A stretch of 64,000 nucleotides of DNA from Fibrobacter sp. UBA4223 (GTDB lineage Bacteria > Fibrobacterota > Fibrobacteria > Fibrobacterales > Fibrobacteraceae), in contig DFTB01000010.1 in the NCBI GenBank assembly GCA_002382975.1, positions 50,271 to 114,270 of the forward strand, given 5' to 3'. Below, piece after piece: positions 60,514 to 64,000 of the stretch (position 1 is its first letter; every line of letters begins with the position of its first letter). A program made the translations under genes and the position numbers. The notes below the pieces were generated by a model. The model ran no database searches. It was not told the origin of the DNA and saw nothing but the letters and a program-made list of their open reading frames with translations.

Positions 60514-61191
60514 GGTCAGTACAGGTGCCACCACTGCGGTGAACAAACCTGCGATACCGATGGCAAGGCTGCTCATGGCGCCCTGCACTTCGCCCATCTC
60601 CATGGCGCGGGTGGTGCCGAGCGCGTGGCTTGCGGTACCGATGGCGATTCCCTGCGCTACCTTGTGCTTTATGTGGCAGAACCTGCATACGGCGGGGGCC
60701 GCGACCGCACCCGTGATTCCCGTGACGGTGATGGCGATGATGGTAACGGAAGGAATGCCGCCGATTTGTGACGAGATGACGCTCCCCATCGGGATGGTGA
60801 CGGACTTGGGAAGGAGCGACAGTGTCAGCACCTTAGTGAGCCCCAAAAGCTTGCCGGCCACAATGACGCAGGTCATGGCGGTGATTGACCCTGCAAAAAT
60901 CCCTGCAAGGATGGGTTTCCAGAAATGCTGGAGTTTTTGAATTTGTCTGTAAAGGGGAACTGCAAGGACCACGGTGGCAGGCGACAGCATTACAGAAATG
61001 TAGTCGCCGCCTACGTTGTAGCTTTCGAGGCTTACGCCCGTAATCAGCAGGAACCCGACGATAAGGATGTTGCCGATGAGCAGCGGGTTCAAGAAGGAAT
61101 ACTTGAATTTTTTGCTGATGAACACGCCGGTTTCGAACGCGATGAGCGTGAGGAATATGCCGAACAGGGGAGAGTTGATGATGGCGTTCAT
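60502..61191 (-). CDS. lrgB: LrgB-family membrane protein
   Basis: A 229-residue integral membrane protein with six to seven helices (FGIFLTLIAFETGVFI, LLIGNILIVGFLLITGV, MLSPATVVLAVPLYRQI, LLPKSVTIPMGSVISSQIGG, HALGTTRAMEMGEVQGAMSSLAIGIAGLFTAVVAPVL), the conserved P-K-S-V-T-x-P and GTTRA..GE of LrgB/CidB. The pair LrgA/LrgB acts in holin-like control of lysis or in pyruvate/glycolate transport. ATG 61191 overlaps the lrgA stop by four bases. Confidence 0.92.
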   Translation of the reverse strand: MNAIINSPLFGIFLTLIAFETGVFISKKFKYSFLNPLLIGNILIVGFLLITGVSLESYNVGGDYISVMLSPATVVLAVPLYRQIQKLQHFWKPILAGIFAGSITAMTCVIVAGKLLGLTKVLTLSLLPKSVTIPMGSVISSQIGGIPSVTIIAITVTGITGAVAAPAVCRFCHIKHKVAQGIAIGTASHALGTTRAMEMGEVQGAMSSLAIGIAGLFTAVVAPVLTALS

Positions 61192-61613
61192 TTTTCGCCC
61201 CCGATTGTGCCGTTGCATTCTGCACGCTTGGAAAGGCGTTCTGCACGCAGGGCAAGGTTTTCCCGGTATTCCTGCCTGCGGATAAAAAACTGCGTGACCC
61301 GGCCGCCGGCAGCAATGGCCACGAGCGTGAAGGCGATGCAGAGGAACAGTAAAAGCGGCCACTTGGAAAGTACGTCGTCGCCGACGGCCATGATGGCGAT
61401 GCTAGGCGGCAAGAAGAAGAGTGCCAGGTGGTTCAGGAAAAAGCTAGAAACGCCCGAAATCTGTTCCGGCTTGATGACTTTAGTACAAAGTAATATGAGC
61501 AGCAGGACCATGCCGATAATGTTCCCCGGCAGGGGCACGCCTACGATGCGGTGGAGAAATTCCCCGGCAAGGCAGATGGCGAAAATGACGGCAAGTTGGA
61601 GCGGAATTCTCAT
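61188..61613 (-). CDS. lrgA: LrgA/CidA-family holin-like protein
   Basis: A 141-residue membrane protein with four helices (QLAVIFAICLAGEFLHRIV, LPGNIIGMVLLLILLC, HLALFFLPPSIAIMAV, WPLLLFLCIAFTLVAIAAGG), P-x-P-G-N-I-I-G-M as family signature, and an extended basic C-terminal tail of about 35 residues (FFIRRQEYRENLALRAERL). Works with LrgB. Divergent from the TIGR02147 gene at 61816, with about 200 bp of AT-rich promoter DNA between. Confidence 0.9.
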   Translation of the reverse strand: MRIPLQLAVIFAICLAGEFLHRIVGVPLPGNIIGMVLLLILLCTKVIKPEQISGVSSFFLNHLALFFLPPSIAIMAVGDDVLSKWPLLLFLCIAFTLVAIAAGGRVTQFFIRRQEYRENLALRAERLSKRAECNGTIGGEK

Positions 61614-61815
61614 TGCGGGCGTAAATTTAGAAAAAGTGCGCTTTAAAAAAAAGAGTGCTCACGAATAACCCAAAGTGGCTTTTTTTGCTGAAATTTGACG
61701 TTTTTGTATCGTAAAAAGTTTAAAATTATCTTACATTCCTAAAATTTGCAAAAAAATGCTTGATTTGTATCAAAAATTGTTGCGGAGAAGGTGGCGCGAA
61801 AGTATCTTTGCTGGT

Positions 61816-62652
61816 ATGCGTTCAGTAGTAGAATTTCAAGATTATCGAGAGTTTATGCGGCACTGGTTTGCCGAGAACAAGTTGCGTCATGGCCTTACCT
61901 GGCGCGATTTTTCGCATCGTGCGGGGTACGTGTCGCCGGTGTTCCTCAAGCTGGTCAGCGAAGGCAAGAGTTCCCTTCGGGGGACTGGTGCCGACCGCGT
62001 CGCCCAGGCCATGGGCCTGGAGGGCTTCGAAAAAGCGTATTTCAAGTCCCTGGTCACCTACAACCAGTCCAAGTTGGGGCCCGCCAGAAAAAAGGCCTAC
62101 GATGAGATGCAGGCCCTTGCCCAGGCCCACAAGGTGAACGTTCTGGGCAAGGATTCTATGGGGTATTACGAATCCTGGAAAAATCCCGTGCTTCGCGAAT
62201 TGGTTCCCCATGTGCCGGGAATGTTTCCCAAGAAGGTGGCGGACTGCTGCCTGCCCAAGTTGACGGCCAGTGAGGTGAAGGAATCCGTGCGCTATCTGGA
62301 AAGTCTCGGCCTTCTGGTGAAAAACCGGGATGGATCCTACAGCCAATCGGACAAGTCGGTCTCCACGGGCGAAATGAGTTTCGTTCCCCTGACCATTCAG
62401 CAGATGCACCTGCAGATGGGGGGCTTAGCGCTGGACGCCATCAAGAACTTGCCTCTTTCGGAGAGGAACGTTTCGGGCATTACCATGGGTCTTACCCAGA
62501 GAGCCTACAAGAAAATTGTGGAAGAACTGGCGGAATTCCGCAAGAAGGTGGTGGCCATCGCCACCGAAGACGACGGCATGGACCGTGTCTACCGCCTGAA
62601 CCTTCAACTATTCCCTTTGACAAAAAACATACAGGAGATGCAGAATGCTTAA
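61816..62652 (+). CDS. TIGR02147-family protein, copy 2
   Basis: A 278-residue paralogue of the protein at 41921: VEFQDYREFMRHWFAENKLRHG, LTWRDFSHRAGYVSPVFLKLVSEGKSSLRGTGADRVAQAMGL (HTH-like), YYESWKNPVLRELVPH, and NVSGITMGLTQRAYKKIVEELAEFRKK. ATG 61816 is chosen by alignment with copy 1; a longer frame starts at 61756 but adds 20 residues without a counterpart. Its stop is followed after one base by the ATG of the FISUMP lipoprotein, as in the first pair. Confidence 0.85.
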   Translation: MRSVVEFQDYREFMRHWFAENKLRHGLTWRDFSHRAGYVSPVFLKLVSEGKSSLRGTGADRVAQAMGLEGFEKAYFKSLVTYNQSKLGPARKKAYDEMQALAQAHKVNVLGKDSMGYYESWKNPVLRELVPHVPGMFPKKVADCCLPKLTASEVKESVRYLESLGLLVKNRDGSYSQSDKSVSTGEMSFVPLTIQQMHLQMGGLALDAIKNLPLSERNVSGITMGLTQRAYKKIVEELAEFRKKVVAIATEDDGMDRVYRLNLQLFPLTKNIQEMQNA

Positions 62653-62653
62653 T

Positions 62654-64000
62654 ATGGAAAATAATCAGATTGTTCTGACACAAACGTCATTGCGAAGGAG
62701 CGTAGCGACTGCGGCAATCTCCTTGCTTCTTTTACTTCTCGCCGCTTGCAGTGGAGAGAACAAGACTTCTGGTGGCACCAGCGAAGAGACCCAGATTATC
62801 GCCATAGAAGATCGTACCGTAGCGGGTGTTTCCCAGAAGGGACCGTTCCTTCAGGGGTCTAGCATTACCGTGCAAGAACTGGATGGAGCAACCCTGGTAG
62901 AATCCGGGAAACTTTACCAAACGGGCAAGAGCTTCAAGGGCAAAATTGCCAGTGACACGGGAACGTTTCTTATAAAGGACATTTCTCTCAAGTCGCAGTT
63001 CGCCCTGCTGGAAACGGAGGGCTTCTACCGCAACGAAGTGACCGGCGAGGTTTCCAAGAGCCAGATAACCTTGAACGCCTTGGTGGATTTGTCCGAAAGG
63101 GAAACGGCCAATATCAACCTGCTGACTCATCTGGAATACGAAAGGGTTGTTGAACTTGTGGGTTCTGGCGAGACGATTTCCTCGGCAAAGAAAAAGGCCG
63201 AGTCCGATGTGTTCAAGGCTTTTGGGATAGAGGTGGACAATGCCTCTGCCGAAGACCTGGATATCTTTGCGAAAGGGGATGACAATGCGGCCCTCCTGGC
63301 CATCAGTATCCTGATGCAGGGCAATCTTTCCGAAGGGAATCTTTCCAACCGTCTGGCAGTTTTTGCCAGCGACATCGAAAAGGATGGCTCCTGGGACGAC
63401 GAGAATGAAAAGACGGACATCGCCGATTGGGCGAGCACGGCTGATCTTGCGGCAATCCGTGCGAACATCCGCTCTTGGGAATTGGGCGAAGATGTTCCTG
63501 CCTTCGAGAAGTTCTTCAAGCGCTTCTGGTGGAACAGCTTCAAGTTGGGCGAGTGCGATGGTGAAACGGATGGTTTGACCAAGAAGAATGGCAATGAACT
63601 GAGCAAGACTTTCGGTAAGGATTACCTCTGCTCTGCTGAAGACTGGCAATTGGTTTCCGCTTCGGAGGGTTCGGGCTCAAACGATAACGGCGATGTAGGC
63701 GACAATGCCTCTTTTGAGTATGGGACCTTGACGGATTCTCGTGACACCAAGGTTTACAAGACCGTAAAGATCGGGGACCAGGTATGGATGGCCGAAAACC
63801 TGAATTACAAGGCCTATGGAAGTGTCTGCTACGGCGAAGATGACGCCAACTGCTCCAAGTACGGAAGGCTTTACACCTGGGGTGGTGCCATGGATTCCAG
63901 CAAGACAAATTGCGGATACGATGGAGGTGACGGGTGCAGTGATTTGGCAGCCCTAGTCAAGGCAAAGAAAAATGTTCAGGGAATATGCCCCGCCGGTTCT
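62654..64000 (+). CDS. FISUMP lipoprotein paired with TIGR02147 (3' end outside window)
   Basis: The first 449 codons are present and the gene runs off the window. The signal peptide (residues 11-32, TSLRRSVATAAISLLLLLLA then Cys32) is largely encoded by a palindromic GTCATTGCG repeat at 62686-62722. Residues about 45-330 are the domain shared with the lipoprotein at 42775 (VAGVSQKGPFLQGSSITVQELDG; FYRNEVTGE; INLLTHLEYERV; LLAISILMQGNLSEG). The tandem WRxAT units of the paralogue are lacking: after a short Gly/Ser/Asn linker a FISUMP domain begins at once (DSRDTKVYKTVKIGDQVWMAENLNY). Translation is probably coupled to the TIGR02147 gene. Confidence 0.87.
   Translation, partial: MENNQIVLTQTSLRRSVATAAISLLLLLLAACSGENKTSGGTSEETQIIAIEDRTVAGVSQKGPFLQGSSITVQELDGATLVESGKLYQTGKSFKGKIASDTGTFLIKDISLKSQFALLETEGFYRNEVTGEVSKSQITLNALVDLSERETANINLLTHLEYERVVELVGSGETISSAKKKAESDVFKAFGIEVDNASAEDLDIFAKGDDNAALLAISILMQGNLSEGNLSNRLAVFASDIEKDGSWDDENEKTDIADWASTADLAAIRANIRSWELGEDVPAFEKFFKRFWWNSFKLGECDGETDGLTKKNGNELSKTFGKDYLCSAEDWQLVSASEGSGSNDNGDVGDNASFEYGTLTDSRDTKVYKTVKIGDQVWMAENLNYKAYGSVCYGEDDANCSKYGRLYTWGGAMDSSKTNCGYDGGDGCSDLAALVKAKKNVQGICPAGS
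62686..62722. repeat. Palindromic GTCATTGCG repeat inside a signal peptide
   Basis: GTCATTGCGAAGGAGCG, TAGCGACTGCGGCAATCTCC: a hairpin of the same family as the ends of the GIY-YIG cassette (35174-35208, 35512-35544). Here it is inside the open frame of the FISUMP lipoprotein. Confidence 0.85.

Overview
The window comes from a Fibrobacter-type genome (phylum Fibrobacterota). The main evidence is six genes with the FISUMP domain (Fibrobacter succinogenes major paralogous domain, TIGR02145) and two copies of the equally lineage-typical TIGR02147 family. A GH5 cellulase-type lipoprotein and Ser-rich linkers in secreted lipoproteins agree with this. No rRNA, tRNA, CRISPR array, phage block or classical IS transposase was seen.

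Layout. 0-7 kb: ArsR-methyltransferase fusion, PAP2 phosphatase, FISUMP protein, then a minus-strand nfeD-floA membrane unit interrupted downstream by a small four-helix-bundle gene set in short tandem repeats. 7-10.6 kb: a two-gene c-di-GMP unit (FIST-GGDEF and PAS-GGDEF-EAL). 10.6-14.4 kb: three-gene envelope operon of unknown function. 14.4-24.7 kb: recC-recB-recD and a HIRAN-domain gene. 24.9-28.6 kb: chorismate mutase, prephenate dehydrogenase-ACT, a divergent EPSP-synthase-like protein and NAD kinase. 28.6-36.2 kb: accessory island around purT with a CopG-type antitoxin remnant, KilA-N protein, GNAT toxin-antitoxin pair, higBA, FISUMP lipoprotein, and a second GNAT module wrecked by an 81-bp insertion and by a GIY-YIG cassette. 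36.3-41.7 kb: six-gene TonB2-like energy transduction operon (DUF3450, TtpC, ExbB, ExbD, TonB, TPR). 41.9-46.7 kb: TIGR02147 plus FISUMP lipoprotein, small lipoprotein, broken FISUMP gene. 46.9-51.1 kb: Rpn-type nuclease, repeat protein, dCMP deaminase, radA. 51.2-58.7 kb: FISUMP lipoprotein, large HEXXH/beta-propeller/barrel protein, GH5 lipoprotein. 58.9-64 kb: tandem nitroreductase-like protein, lrgAB, and a second TIGR02147-FISUMP pair cut by the window end.

The most unusual signal is a set of short dispersed repeats with gene-end behaviour. Four arrays with different units share a 7-bp period (units near CGAACCT, AGTTATG, CGGAATT, GACGAAA), usually as inverted pairs. They overlap start or stop codons of real genes. 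In three exported proteins (TtpC, the TPR protein, the last FISUMP lipoprotein) the N-terminus or signal peptide is written in repeat DNA. Two small non-transposase genes (four-helix bundle, GIY-YIG) lie between inverted repeat copies, as expected of cassette-like mobile units. Statements about repeats are read directly from the sequence; mobility and function are inference.
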